This document shows, piece by piece, positions 1 through 13,743 of a DNA stretch of 64,000 bases. The position numbers were made by a program, and so were the translations under genes. Every line of letters starts with the position of its first letter. Position 1 is the first letter of the stretch. The notes under the pieces were generated by a model. That model ran no database searches, was not told where the DNA came from, and saw only the letters and a program-made list of their open reading frames with translations. This stretch comes from Breviolum minutum Mf 1.05b.01 (lineage: Eukaryota; Sar; Dinophyceae; Suessiales; Symbiodiniaceae), in contig DF239144.1 in assembly GCA_000507305.1 (NCBI GenBank), forward strand, positions 186,001-250,000, given 5' to 3'.

Positions 1-307
<307 letters not shown>

Positions 308-368
308 CCAACCAACCAATCAACCAACCAACAAGAACCACCTCCACAGGCATGACCATGATTCCTAG

Positions 369-467
369 GATATGGAACGGCGGCAAATGCTCAGCCGCCT
401 CCAGATCACTTACATCGGGGAGAAGGTCAGCTGCCAACCCAACCGGCAGGGCGTTTCTAACGGTGGG
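369..467 (+). CDS. HECT exon A
   Basis: Begins after the acceptor CCTAG and ends at a GTAAGG donor, phase 0. It encodes a charged stretch including LSRLQITYIGEKV and ending VSNGG, which would lead directly into the next exon. This corresponds to the segment just before the conserved GxDxGG motif of HECT domains. The opposite strand is also open here, but this strand has matching splice sites and a sensible continuation. Confidence 0.55.
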
Positions 468-3400
468 GTAAGGTTGTAAAACAGACGAGTGTCCAACATA
501 AATATGGAAAAACAGGTGCATTCTACATTCATTCCGGAATGGCAATTCTTGCATATATATTAGATATCTGATCTTCATAAGGTATATGTTTATCATACAT
601 TCATAATAAAGGTAGGTATATATACTTTCATAGGTTATTTTTTATTGGTGGTGGGCGTTGGATTTGAAAGGTTGGTGATGTGGTGCCCCTGTTGAAAGCC
701 AAGGTTGGCGAATCCTTAAATGGTTGGAACGTAGGTGACGGGGGGTTCACAACCTTTAAGATATACCCCCCGGCAACTAGCCGAGCCCTTTGATGAATGA
801 CAGCATTTTGAAGGGGGTTATCCAATATTGCTGTTGACTGTTGATTGGCATTATTTTTGTTGGACCTCCAAGGATTTACCATATAATCTATACCGCATAA
901 GATGATGCCCTTCATGTATTTTGTAAGAAATCTTTCAAACAAAATCCGTATCCTCAAACCTGTTTAAAAACCCCCCAATAGGATCCATATATGACTGGGA
1001 TATTTACCTTCCGCCAACATTTCCCCTTGTTGAATGTGGTCATTTTTGCACCATGTTTCACGTAGAGGTAACCATCCACTCACCCCCCCGTTAAACCCAC
1101 TTCACCGGGTTGGTTTTCACCTCGCAGGGGGTGGATGCTGGTGGCCTCACACGGGATTTCTTCTCCAACTTTGCGAGCGCCTGGGATGTCGGACAGCGGT
1201 TCCCGCAGCGGTTGGTTGGTTGGTTGGTTGGTTGGTTGATTGGAGGGGACGTGACCTACGTTTTTTTGGTGTGTTAGGTTTCACCATGGTTTCACCCGTT
1301 TTGGTTTTGTTAAGGGTATTTCAAAAAAAACAACGGTTAACATATATGGGATATTTTTTTGATGCATGGTTGTTTGGTTCTAGAATATTTTTTTTGAATA
1401 ACAATATGATTTATTTATACGTTCACTCTTAGCTTTCTAAACTCTGTTTTATCAGCTAATGGTTAAATTGTTGGTTTGGGTTGGTGCTTTGGAACTCTAG
1501 GGATACCCCTAGGTAACAATCCCTTTCATAAGGGGATCCTAGGAATTGAAACCAATATCCCAAACCAACAATTGACCTTTTAGCTGATGGTGTTTGAAGG
1601 GAACAAGAAACCAGGTTGGTTGCACTAACAGGTGGACCTGAGCGAAACTTTCAAGAGGGATCCATCAAAAAGCCGACAAAAAACCTTGAATAAAAAACTA
1701 AGCGCTGAGTTGTTCTTTTTGGGGGAAGTTTCCGTTTAGGGATTATGGGTTAGGTGGGTTTTAAGGAGTGAATCATGAAGATGTATTATCATAGGTTTTT
1801 CGTGGCTCACCTTGGGTTGCCATTCATTTTTTTTGAAAGGCCGCTGTTTTCAAGACCCCCAAAAACCTGGACAGCAGCTTCCTCAATAAAAATACTTACA
1901 AATTTTTTGTTGGTTTTTCAGAGTTGATACATGGAGTGTAGGTTTAGGGTTTGATCTTGCGATGTTCAGATCCTGTTGATTCTCCAGTTATTTTTGTTGA
2001 TTTTGACCAGAAACCAGAAACAGTTGGTCATCATCCAAGGTCCCTTTTGTCCAAGTTGTTTTGAATGTTTTAGAGTGGTTTTTCCAGCTCTGCAGTGGTT
2101 GGGTTCTGATGATATCCTAACACGATATCCCATGGAAAAGTTTTTTTTCTTCTGGAATGCGTCCACGGTCGAGAGGGTCAATTTCACCACAACTAGCAGC
2201 AGTGAAAGCTACTCTCCATATAACTCCGATAAGCATGGGAAGGTGGTGGACTGTTTGAAGATGTCAGATTGATTTTTTATCGGAATTGCAATGTTTGCGT
2301 TACTTTATCAGAGTACACCAAGAATACACCCTGGAAAATTAACATGGAACCTGAAAATCACCTGTTTGAACAGGAAAATCATCTTCCAAACCTTCACTTT
2401 TGGGTTCCATGTTCATTTTCAGGGGTGTAAAATAGATACAACTTTTGGAATTCACATGTTCCTTACATGTTCCGGGAGCAATTTGTCAAAAAAAAGTTCC
2501 GCCGAGAACACATGGCTGAAGACCAACGAGTTTGGCGAATGACTGGCCGTGGCTCTTTGCATCCTGGTTTCGAGCAGGGTGCCCTAGAAATCTGCGTATA
2601 TTCTTTTGACTTGACGTGCAAAGGCCCCATGATTTGATAGACAAAAGTCTACGGTATGAATTTGACATCAGCTCAAAATTGAATGAAAACTATATACCGT
2701 TTATTTACCTTTCTTGGACAAGGTGATATCGAGATGATGTGCTTTTGTTGCATGTTTCTCAGTGTTGCCCACTGTGGTGAGACTGCACGTGGACAATTCG
2801 TAGAGAAAATTCTTGCACAGATGATTCCAGCAAGCGTATTACACATAAAGATTAGGTCGCACATGTGCCTATTTTTGCATGGTTGCGGCAGGCTCATAAA
2901 GATGATTGAAAGCCGGGAATCGTTTTGAATTACTACACATTGAAATTCAAGAAATCTTGAGCTCAGTTCCAAGAAATCGATTCTGTGGAAGTAGCAAACG
3001 CATCTTCCCAATCACGTTGGAAGGGGGTCAGCTTAGCTCCATGAGGTCTCCCTAGGTTTTCAACTCCATGAACCCTACTTTTGTCACCTCGATTTGCATC
3101 AATTTCTCAATATCCTTTTTTTGATGTGAATAAAAGGGTGGTGAATGGGTTTTTTTAAAGCTCTCATTTCTCACGAAGGTAGCCTTGGGGAAATAGGATT
3201 CCCTTCCCATCGAAAGGGGAACAACAAAAACGGTCCAAAATACATGCAATGAGAATCCAGGCAATGAGAGGAAAGCGGGAAGTTATTTTTTTCCAAGATT
3301 CTTCACCCACCGCAAGTCCTTGGAATATGTTTTAGTAGTTCTGTAGAACCTCTGCTCTTTGGAAGTTTTGGTGTGATCCGTTCAGATGTCCCAGGAATTT

Positions 3401-6400
3401 CAGATTTATGTTTTCTTTAAACCCCAGGAGTAAACCCCAACTTACAAGGTGTAAATGCTTAGTCATGAGGCCCTTGGGACCCGGGATCCCCGGTTAAGAT
3501 GTAAACATATCCTGGTGGGAAAACGGTTGCAACCTGGGGAAGGGTTGGAAGCAACCCAAGTTATCATGAAGCCATTGTTGGCTTATATATGGGCACGTAG
3601 TTATAAAGCTATCTTGAACCGAGTTTCCTTATATTGTATATATTTGGCTTTGTTTAAGGTGATTTTTCACTTTGTACCATGGTAAATCACCATTAAACCA
3701 CCATTTAGGAAAATAGTTGTTACTTTTTCCAAGCATTTTGAGCAAATCCAAGTACAAATACACAGTTAAAAGTTATCTAGGTGGTGGATTCAAATATGCT
3801 TTATGTTCCCCCCTATTTGGGGAAGATTCCCAATTTGACGGGGCATATTTTTCAAACGGGTCGGTTCAACCACCAACCAGTTATAATGAATCCAGTTTTC
3901 CACTCCCATAGCATCCATGTATGTCTATCTACATTTGCCAATATTTCACCATTTAAAAACAATCATTCACGTCGGTAAATATGCAATCGTCCCATGGATG
4001 GTATGGCAATGTTCGGGTTTTTGTCACCGAAACTTCCAACCAAAAAACGTCCCACAAAAGAGTCAGCTCCGACTTTTAGGCCTCCTTCTCCTCGACCAGA
4101 CCTTTCCGATCGAAACCCAATTTCACCTCGGAAGCATTACATCGCAACTTAGCTAAACCGAGGTTCTAACTCCCAGTGACCTGAAATGGGGATGGTGTTT
4201 TTCTAAGTGACCTTTTTTGAGTTGTGAAAACAACGTGACCTCCATTTGGGGGATCTTATGATGGGAATTTGATGGGTTAAATTCCCATTGCCCTAAGAAT
4301 CATGGCATGTCAGATCACTGGTGGTTTGGAGATCCCAGAACCTTGCAAAAAACAGAGTCAAAGAATGTCAAAGACCTGCAAAAGGAGGGTTCAATGATTC
4401 TTACTCGGGCAGATTTGGGTGCTCAAAATACAAGTCGAATGAAAAAAATAAGAGAAAATTGAGCAGTGGGTGTAAGATGCTCGAAACGTTGGTAATCCCC
4501 AGTGAATTTGAGCGATGGAAGAGTTCACGAACGTCAGTGGAGGATTGGGGTGTCCAATCACCGAACGTAAACGCCAAGTATGTATAGGCTCCATGACCAT
4601 TATCAGTTTCGGTGAGCCAGGATCCCTTGAGACATTGACGATGTGTTTTTTACCTCTAGTCTATAAGTCTATAAAACTATAGGATTCGTGCTTGGAAGGG
4701 AGCTAAGGACCAAGGAGCGCAAAGAGAGATTTGTTGAGACAAACAAGTCCTTAAATCGTTCCAAAAGATACCGTGATCAGTTCCGTTCACCACATTGCCT
4801 TGAATAATGATAATCACGGCGATTTAATGTGATCTTTTGGTCTAGTTGGTCACTGAGCCTTTCTAAAGGGTCGCTTAACCATCCCAAAAAAACGTCAAAC
4901 CGAATTGCTAGGATGATGTGTTTTTGATTGTTTTTGTACAATACTTCATATATTATGTTTCTTATTCTTATTTGATGTTGAATTTTAAGAGAGTCCCTTA
5001 CAGCAAGGTGAAGCAAGATGTTTGCTTTTTATTCTATTTACAGGGGACTTATGAATGGATCATTGGTTTAGCTGTATGGATATCCTTAAAAAGGCAACAA
5101 GTACCCTCCCCAAATTAACAGTTCGCACCTAAAAAAATAGGCCGAAACCCAAAAAGGAAGCACATCTTCCAGTCCCATCATTTAACCCAGGGGGCTTTAG
5201 CTGTTAGTCTTCGGGGGTTTTTCAAAGCTACGGGTAACACGTTGGGGTTTCGATGGGATCCGGAGCAGGATGGAAGTGTTCAAAGATGAAAGGACTTTGT
5301 AGTGATGGGAAAAACGTATCTCCCACTCCTTTCAAATATGGCTACTTGTTTGGGGGGTATTTGCGTTAGACATGTCCGCGGGGTAATTTAATCATCTTAG
5401 CTCCAGAGTATGATGATTCCAAGAAATCTCCATCTGGACCCACTAAACAGATCCCGAAGAAAATCCTGAATATCTAATAGCTCTAACTAGCAACTTACTG
5501 AAGGGTTTGGTCCGTTGGTAAGGTCCCATTCAATTTTTGATGGAGTATGGTGATTCATTCTGGACAGACCTTCTCCAGTTTCGGGGGGCTTCGAGGATAG
5601 TGAAGAAAAAGACCAACTGATCACCAATTTATAAATAGGTGGCGAAATTTCATAGGTTTTTTATTTGTTACCCCTATATAACTAGGGGAAATTGATTCCC
5701 TAATTTTCTGGCTTTTCAGGTCTGAGACTTCCGCAAAAGCCCCGATCGCAGGTGAGCGGACGGGTATTTGCCATGGCCATTTTGTCCCTTGACAACGCAT
5801 ACGGATAGTCGCCAAGGGCAGTGATGAGTGAAGATATCCCGAGCTAGATGATAAGCTGGCCGAGAATTTTGGGCTCAAACGGGACCTCCCATATGTTTAT
5901 CAAATTTGGTTGTGTTGAGTCTTCGAAGTATCCAGTAAAGGGGTGTGTTGTTGTCTCATGTTGAGCTATAGCAAAATGAAATGATTTAGGCATCGGTTTT
6001 CTTGAGGCATGGGTGATAGCACATGCGTGCAGGTGAAAAATATAGATTTTAAGTAAAGAGGTGATTTGAAAGAGAAAATCAAGAGGGGCCCACATAGTTA
6101 CATCCAAGGACAATAGGTTGAAGAGTTACATCCATGTCCGAGGGGAAAATGGGAGTTGAATATGGTCATCCAAGACAACAACATGTCCCATATTTTGCCC
6201 GCGATATTCCTGCAATGTATATATATATATATATATAGATATAGATAGTTTGATGAGACTCTGTATAACAGTTTGGTGTTTCATTCATCCTGCAAATGTT
6301 TCGTTCAAGACGGCCATCCTATATATGGTAAAGGTGAAACAACCTGAAGTTGCGTGCAATAGGTTTGCACCATTTAACTTCACAAAGTCAACAAAGACCT

Positions 6401-9400
6401 TTTTGTTTTTCATGAAGTTGTTGCGTGTTCCTTCCCTGCGACAAAAAAACGATGGAAACGACGCTCCACCCGAACAACCAGAAAACGTGGTGTAACCGGT
6501 TCCAGGAATACACTCCGGTAAACTAGCATAGCAATGGAACATGGACGTTCTAAAGATGTATTTCGCATTGAACATGGGGATAGTCGACCAGCTATGGTAG
6601 TTTACCACACAAACGGACATTGCAACCATATATCGTCCCACCCTTGCTTGTAAGCTCATCAGGGTTGTTTATTCCAAATATTTACTAACCTATAGGACCC
6701 AAAGGATCCATGTAATTTACACCATGTATGATATATTTATCTACATTTAATTCAAGTTTATGGTAAATATATAGGTAAATATACCAGTCCCATGAACCAA
6801 CCTATTGGTATGACACACCTCCGATGCAACCTTTCGAGGCATGGATGCAAATTGGGTCGTCCTTTGTCACGGCCCTTCGTTCGTTTGCTGCTTCACTTGA
6901 AGCCAACAACATTGAAAGAACTTCAGGTCCCGACATTGGGAGGTTTGGGATGATCAGATTTTCCGAAACATGGCGGCGTTTTTAGGTTTAAAAGAAAGTT
7001 TCCTTGCGGAATGGCCTTTTTTCAGGGGCGAACTGTTAGTTTCAGGGAGTATAGCAAACAAGCGGATATAGATTCCAATACTTGTTTTTACACCATCATT
7101 TTTTCAGGGAAACAATGACCATATATACCACACTGGCCTTTCGAGTCAAAAATACATGTCATGACTTGAAAAAACCCTTCGTTCCCTTGCAATGACCGGT
7201 TCGACCTGAACCCCCCGCGGTAGGTCGAAATGAAGCATGAAGCCGGCGAGCAAACAGACTATCGCTGTCGTGAGGATTTTCTCCAGCAACTTGGTGCCAA
7301 AAAATGAAGCGGGGAGGACAGGTGGCCGAAATGGTGGTTCAAAGTCATTAATTGTAGCAGTTTTTTTGTTAGAAAAAATGGGATAGTGAACTTCAGTGGT
7401 AGATTCGGATATATCCCCATACAGGATGCGGGTGACAAATAAAGGTTTGTGTAGTGATTCCTTAATACAAATGCAATAATCCTGCTTGTGACTGTCACTG
7501 TTACAAGTTCCTTTTGCTCCTTCTTGTTCTGCAAACTTACATTGGGTTTTGCCTTTTCCCAGAGGTAGTCTTGGAGTTTTGCACCTTTCTTTCCATATGA
7601 ACAGAATAGTCATATATTATACCCAGAAGATCCAAGTATGCATGTTTATTTAGAATCCACATGTCCCATGAAATCTACTTGTACATGTTACTAGAATTTG
7701 CCATACATTTGACCAAATGTAAAGATATCATGTAATGATGGGATATGTTCATGCGCGCTGTACCCCTTTTTCTCACCAGTGATTTGTAATGGTCCATGAT
7801 CACCAACTTCTTGGTCAGATTTTGATTGTAGACGGACTTTGCAAAGGATAACCCACCAAAAGTGAAACTTGTGATCGAAGGACCAAATGATTGAAAAGGT
7901 TTACAGTTGAACATGTTCCACTATAACTACTCATGCAAGGGCAGGCAAGATATGCTTTTGAGTGTTCCAGTGTTTTTTGGTTGCTCCATCATTCCGATTG
8001 AGGTTTGTGTGTTTCACTTCCATCCCTTTGCGGATCCTCCATTATTGTGGTTGACTTTCCCCCAAAACCCCCAGACTCACCGCAAACGGTGCAAACCGCC
8101 GGGCGTGTCATCGGCCCCCGTTTTGGTCCAAAAAGGACACCTTTGGAAGAGTTGGGCTTGGCCAAGATGTTGACGTTTTCCAATGACAGGGTGGAGTTTG
8201 TTCCAGGCAACGGAGAATCAGAATTCTTGAATTTCCATGGGCGTTGAAAAACTGGGATTGAAGAGGTTTTGGTTTTGGGGGTCAATAGATGGGACTCGGA
8301 CCCATTTTTCGGGGGATCAAACAATGCAAATGTATGGTGGTTTTGAGGGACTTCCCCTATAATAGTGCATTGTTTGGCGTGGAAATATAATGACCCATGT
8401 TTTAAATCGCTGAAGGTGATCAATATTATGGCAACAAAAATATAAAGGTATGACCAAATTGAGATCTTTCTTTGCGTTCAATGTGAGCGAACATGTTTTG
8501 TGGGGAGAAATGTGGCCGGGAATTTGGCATGGTTTAATCCAATAAAGCCACATCTTCAAGGGCATGCGGCATACCTTTATGGGTGGTTTGTATGGTTCAG
8601 ATATTGTTGATATAGATGAATGAAGCTCCATGATGGCTTTAACCTTAGCTTGTTTTTTTTCCTAAGCAATTTGCATCCCTTGATGAACATTGATTTCAAC
8701 ATCATCTTTTTTGCTATATGCGGGTGCTCCAATGAATGTTTCAGGTGGCTTTCCAGGTTTTTTCCTTTGATGAAACCTGATTGGAACCAATGTTCATTCA
8801 TGTTGTCTCCCCCCCTGGTGTTCAAGAAGATGTTCTCAAATTTCCATCAGTTTTCCATCAGGCATGAACATGTTCAATTTGTATACAATATTTGTATATA
8901 TATATATATATGTAGGATTTATTTGACTTTGCCCAGACTCACCTAGAGTGGACGGGAAGTGTTTTTTTTCACACTGCCCTGGAAGTCAAAGACCATTAAA
9001 AGAATAGTCTCCTGAAATTGTAAATTGTAAACCCTTTCTAGAAAAAAGGGTCTTTTTGGTTCAAGAATCTTCAAATAATGGTCAACAGAAGGACATCCAC
9101 ATGGAGGATCATCCCAGTCAGTAAGTGGTTGATAATCATGGTTAGTAGGTCACCCAACTAAAATTGTTCCCCTTCCAAACGGCCTAAGTGGTTTTTAAAT
9201 GAGGGTTACTATCTACTTGGTGTTACTAAATGGGATGATCCTCCAAGCAGGGACTGCATTTTGATGTTCTTGGCCCCTCAGTTTCGACGGAGGCGGTGCT
9301 GAAATGGAGGTCACTGATGAGAATAAGGCGCAACATCGCGAGGGAAGCGGGGAGGGAAGCGTGGAAAATCCATGGTTGCTCACTGTTGCTCCCTTGCTCC

Positions 9401-12400
9401 TTACTGGCAACCAGTGGAACACGACGCGATGTTTTGAGTTTGAGGTTCTGATCAAGATCAAATTAGTATTGCGAGGCTTCCCATGATCATTCTACAGCAC
9501 ATGATCACAGATGCACCTTTGAGGGTGGTATCGCGAAGCATTTAATACTAATACCTCAAAGTTTTCTGATCTTGTCTGTGTGAAAATCTTGCTCATTCAT
9601 ATGAATTCGCTCAAAACTTGCAAAACAAGCAAAACTTGATGAAGTTATACATATATCCGGAAGATGCAGGATGGTGCAGGCATATGCCCCCCTTCCACCC
9701 AGAATTCAAGTTGAAAATGAGGTTTACTAGCTTATGCCTTGTAGCGATCTACGATTCTACATGGATAATGCAATATGCCAATTGGGTGTGTCTCAAATTG
9801 AGGGACCCTACAAATCACATGCAAAAAGAAACAGCTTTGAGTAGGGAAACTGCATGAAACTACCAATTTTGGATATTTCTAGCGGGTCTCTTAAGTTTAA
9901 CACATCCTGGATATCTCCATCTTCAGATCCTACGCCTTCAACTCATTGCGCCAGTTCCCAGCATTTCCCTGGCAGTTTTTCGATGATTTTTTTGAAGTTC
10001 AAGAATGACCTTACATCATTTGACTTTCCATACCATAGGTTTTTGTTCATAACTTGTACGAGTTTTAAGAAAACCTACGTAGCTCCCACCCACCCACCCC
10101 TTATGCAGCTTTTACGCTTCTTGTCGACGTTCTCCAGGAGCAATGGCTTTGGCATTCCCTTCACTATGACCTCTTCGGCAGCGCTGAATGGGCTGCTGGC
10201 TGGTTCCGTCAAGGTCTCATTGATGTCCTGGGTGGCAAAAAGAAGACGCTGGAAGCGAAGCGATGTTCAGAACGCTAGGAAAAAAAAAACTACCCCATTC
10301 TCAACAAGGCCTTATTTAAAGCCCGGGGTTTGTTAGGGGAGGTTGACCAGTTCTTCAGATGTTGTTGATAATGCATAGATCTGGGAGAATCAATGGAACA
10401 CAAATTGGGTGAAGTAAAGCCAGTGTTTGGGCACCACCTTTTATAGATGTTGCCCTTCAGAAGCTAGGAAGTTGCTCAAGATATGATCACCTTAGCAGTT
10501 TCTTAAGGGAATCCCTCCCGAAAATGCACTGGAAAATTCAGGTTTAGGATTGGCTGGGGTTGCTATCATGATATTGGCCCCCTGTCTGTGGCTAGAAACG
10601 TCAGATCTCTCTTATTTTCCTAAACTTGAGGAAATATTTGGAATTATTGTGCTTTGTCCAGAAGATTCACCTAGAGTGCCTATAGGAAATATGTTGTGTG
10701 TTTTTTTTGCACACGGTGTTGAATCTTCTTGGCCCTTTTTTCTGCCAAGATATCCAAGTTAATTTGAATGTTTTAAGAATGGCTAGAACCAAGCAGACAT
10801 GGCTGGGGATCACATTGGAAGTTGAACAAGTGAAGCCACAAGCGATCATTGCACTGGCGGATATGATTCTACATTCTTACGACATCCGTAAGCCGCAAAA
10901 AAGGAAACTGCCTGGTTGATGAATCTGGAGGATGATAATACCCTCTCGAATGATGTTTTTGGTATCACATGGCCTTTTTCGGGAAACCCACTTTAACCCA
11001 ACCAGGATATTATGTTCACTTCAAAGGACTATTGAGAACCCTGGGAGAAATGAACCTATTCAAGAAGAAAACACAAACTGACCCAATAAGGATCCATCAT
11101 GTATGCTATATTTCCTTACTGTTGCTTGATTTCGAAGGCGGTAAATGTAGGTAAAAATACCACCATACATGGTGTTTTATGGCTTTAGGCCACCAGCCAT
11201 TTGCAAGTTGCTTGAAAACCGTTCTGTGTTTTCAAGGATTCATATCCATCCCCCGGGATGAATCACCACCCAAGGATTTGTCCCTTGCTGTTCCTCTTTG
11301 CACCGGAGGAGTTTGGCAAAGCAATAAAATACTGGAAAGTTAACGGCTGGAACCCCAAAATGGAGCTGGACGGAAGATGATTTTCCTTTCATTTTGAGGT
11401 GAGTGTTAGGTTCCTTTCGCCGTTGATTTTCAGGGGCACAAACATCAACGGTGGTGATGAAAAGTTTCCAATGGTTCTGTGCGAATTGGAAGAGAACGTA
11501 ATTGAGCAATGAAAAAATCCTGGTTGTTTAGGTTGTATAGGGGATTATACTACCCATTGCTATAGGGCTTGTTTTTTCCCATTATAGAAATCCCTACTAA
11601 ACAGCCGGTAAAGTAAGAAGGGTTTTTTTCGTTGCTCAGTTGAGTTTGTACCTGTTTGGGTTGTAAAGAGGTGATTGAAACCGATAACTTAGTAAAGCTT
11701 GTTATGATCCACTAGAATGCCCCAGTTATATGCTGCAGTTACTAGTCCTGTGTTCACATGTGGCAAAAAGACCATAGTGATACGAACTTGTTGCCCTGGT
11801 TGGTGTTTATATGGTTTAACCCCTTTTCATGGCAGGAGTTCGTACTGGCTTAGAGCATCTTAGACCCAACAGCGCAAAAAGATCACATCGCCATCTTACG
11901 AAAGGATACGTGTTTCATTTGTTTTTGTTTTTAATTCCTGAGGGTATCTTTAGATTACACCCTGGAAGATTAACATCGAACATACACATCACCCATTTAG
12001 AAAGGAAAATGATCTTCCAAACCCCTATGATGATGTTCCATGTTAATCTTCCAGGATGTACCGGGATTACCCCGGCAGATGGTTTTTGTTTGCCCCTTTT
12101 TTGGTTTTTTTTTTCAGGACCTCATTGACCTATGGGGTACCACAGCTCTGGGCAAACGTGAGCTGAGCTTATGGAAGTCTGTGGCCAGTGCTAACCCGCG
12201 CATTCAGTCCCTTGACGATGGGTCCTCCGTGAATGGGGAAAGGATGTGGAGGCTTACCCTGCAGGGAAGTAGCATATCCCATTTTTTCCATATAGTAGGG
12301 GATAGTCATCAACCCAATAATAGGCCCATTATAAGGATTCCCTATTGAAGGTGGGATGAGCATCCCCAATATAAGGAGTTTAGACCCTAGCACATATCCC

Positions 12401-13702
12401 TTACTGCTTGGCACTTTTGAACATGATTTTCTTTTTCCCAAGGTGGGATATGTTAGTTTCCTGGAGGGTATGCAAGATAGTTCATGGAAATCTGAGGGTA
12501 CCCCCTCAATGCCACCCCACCCAAAGCTATAAGGCCTTATGTTTGACTATGAAGGACCATCATCCCCGAATAAGGCCTTCTGAAGGCCTTATTTCCTCAA
12601 AGGGGTGGCATTCGGAGGGTACCCTTAGATTTACATGAGGTTATCCAAAATAGTGGTAGCCCAGAGGACCATTGGGTAAACCCCCATTACTGTATGTTCT
12701 GTTCTGATTCAGGGGTATCCTCTATAGTCAAAATTGGAGTAGCACTATTTTGGATAACCCAAATTTTCCCAAGAACCTACCGAAGCCAAAAATTGGGTCT
12801 CTCGGCACGTTTTTGCGGAGAGACTCATTTTGAGGATCCTTTCCTGCAAAAGACACAGCCTGTTTAGTAAATACAGCCTCAAGGAGGTACCTTTAGGTTG
12901 TATGAAACCGGTTTTTTTAGTGGAGTTCATAAAACATGCATCAAACTAACCTCAACTACCTTCCTCAACCGCCTCCTCAATAGTAAGGATGTTCAGTGAA
13001 GGGTTCATTGTCGTCTCGCCGGGTTGGCGGTTAAGCATATGCAGGTCCCCGTATACATGAAGGCTTCCATGTTTCAATGGGGCTTCCTGTAGGTTTTTTT
13101 CCATCCATATTCACGAATACAATTGAAGCTTTTGGGTTTGAAATGTCACCTTTCACCATTCTGAAGCAAGTGAAAAATAATTGGGTGAGACCTAGGTTTC
13201 AATAGGTCAAAACCGACAAAAAAGATGGATCCCAGAAGGTCTTGAGAAGACATTTAGCAGTCTCAAGATCAATTCATGGTGAAAAGATGAAGAAACTCAA
13301 TGTCAATGGATCAATGTTATGTAAACTTCGAAAAAGTGGCGTGACGCCTTAAAACTGCATGGGACACCTTTTGTGGTTTGGCATGCAAGGGTTGAGCTAG
13401 GATACCTTTTCGGCAGTGGATGATATCATGTGAAATCAAATATTGATATATCAATTGAATATCATTAGATAGAATGCACCAGCACATACTCAACAAATTT
13501 AGTGAAATAATTTATGCTTGTCAAAGCTCATTTCCTTCATATGGGTGTGTCACAATTAGGGACTGCTTGCCTCAACAACGACCAACGATATGGCAGTGGT
13601 TGAGGCAACAAGCTTCCTGGTTCTGGCAAGTCTTGGAAGAAGACTTTGATGATGAGTTGCCTGTAGTTGCGAAGTGTACGGGGAGAAAGTGTGTGGGGGG
13701 GC

Positions 13703-13743
<41 letters not shown>

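Noticed and set aside
5770..5790. Dinoflagellate spliced-leader relic (GGCCATTTTG)
   Set aside because: Only the CCATTTTG core matches, without the following GCTCAAG, and here it lies inside coding sequence; similar partial matches at 15051 and 61395 are equally incomplete.
7146..7613. 155-codon minus-strand frame ending with a hydrophobic helix and LPRGVQVEP, reminiscent of a cytochrome P450 tail
   Set aside because: There is no haem-binding F-G-x-G-x-R-x-C-x-G motif upstream and no splice sites that would supply it; it lies in a HECT intron.
13702..13742. CRISPR-like array
   Set aside because: The tandem repeats in this window are microsatellites with no unique spacers, and the dispersed elements are inverted repeats scattered singly.
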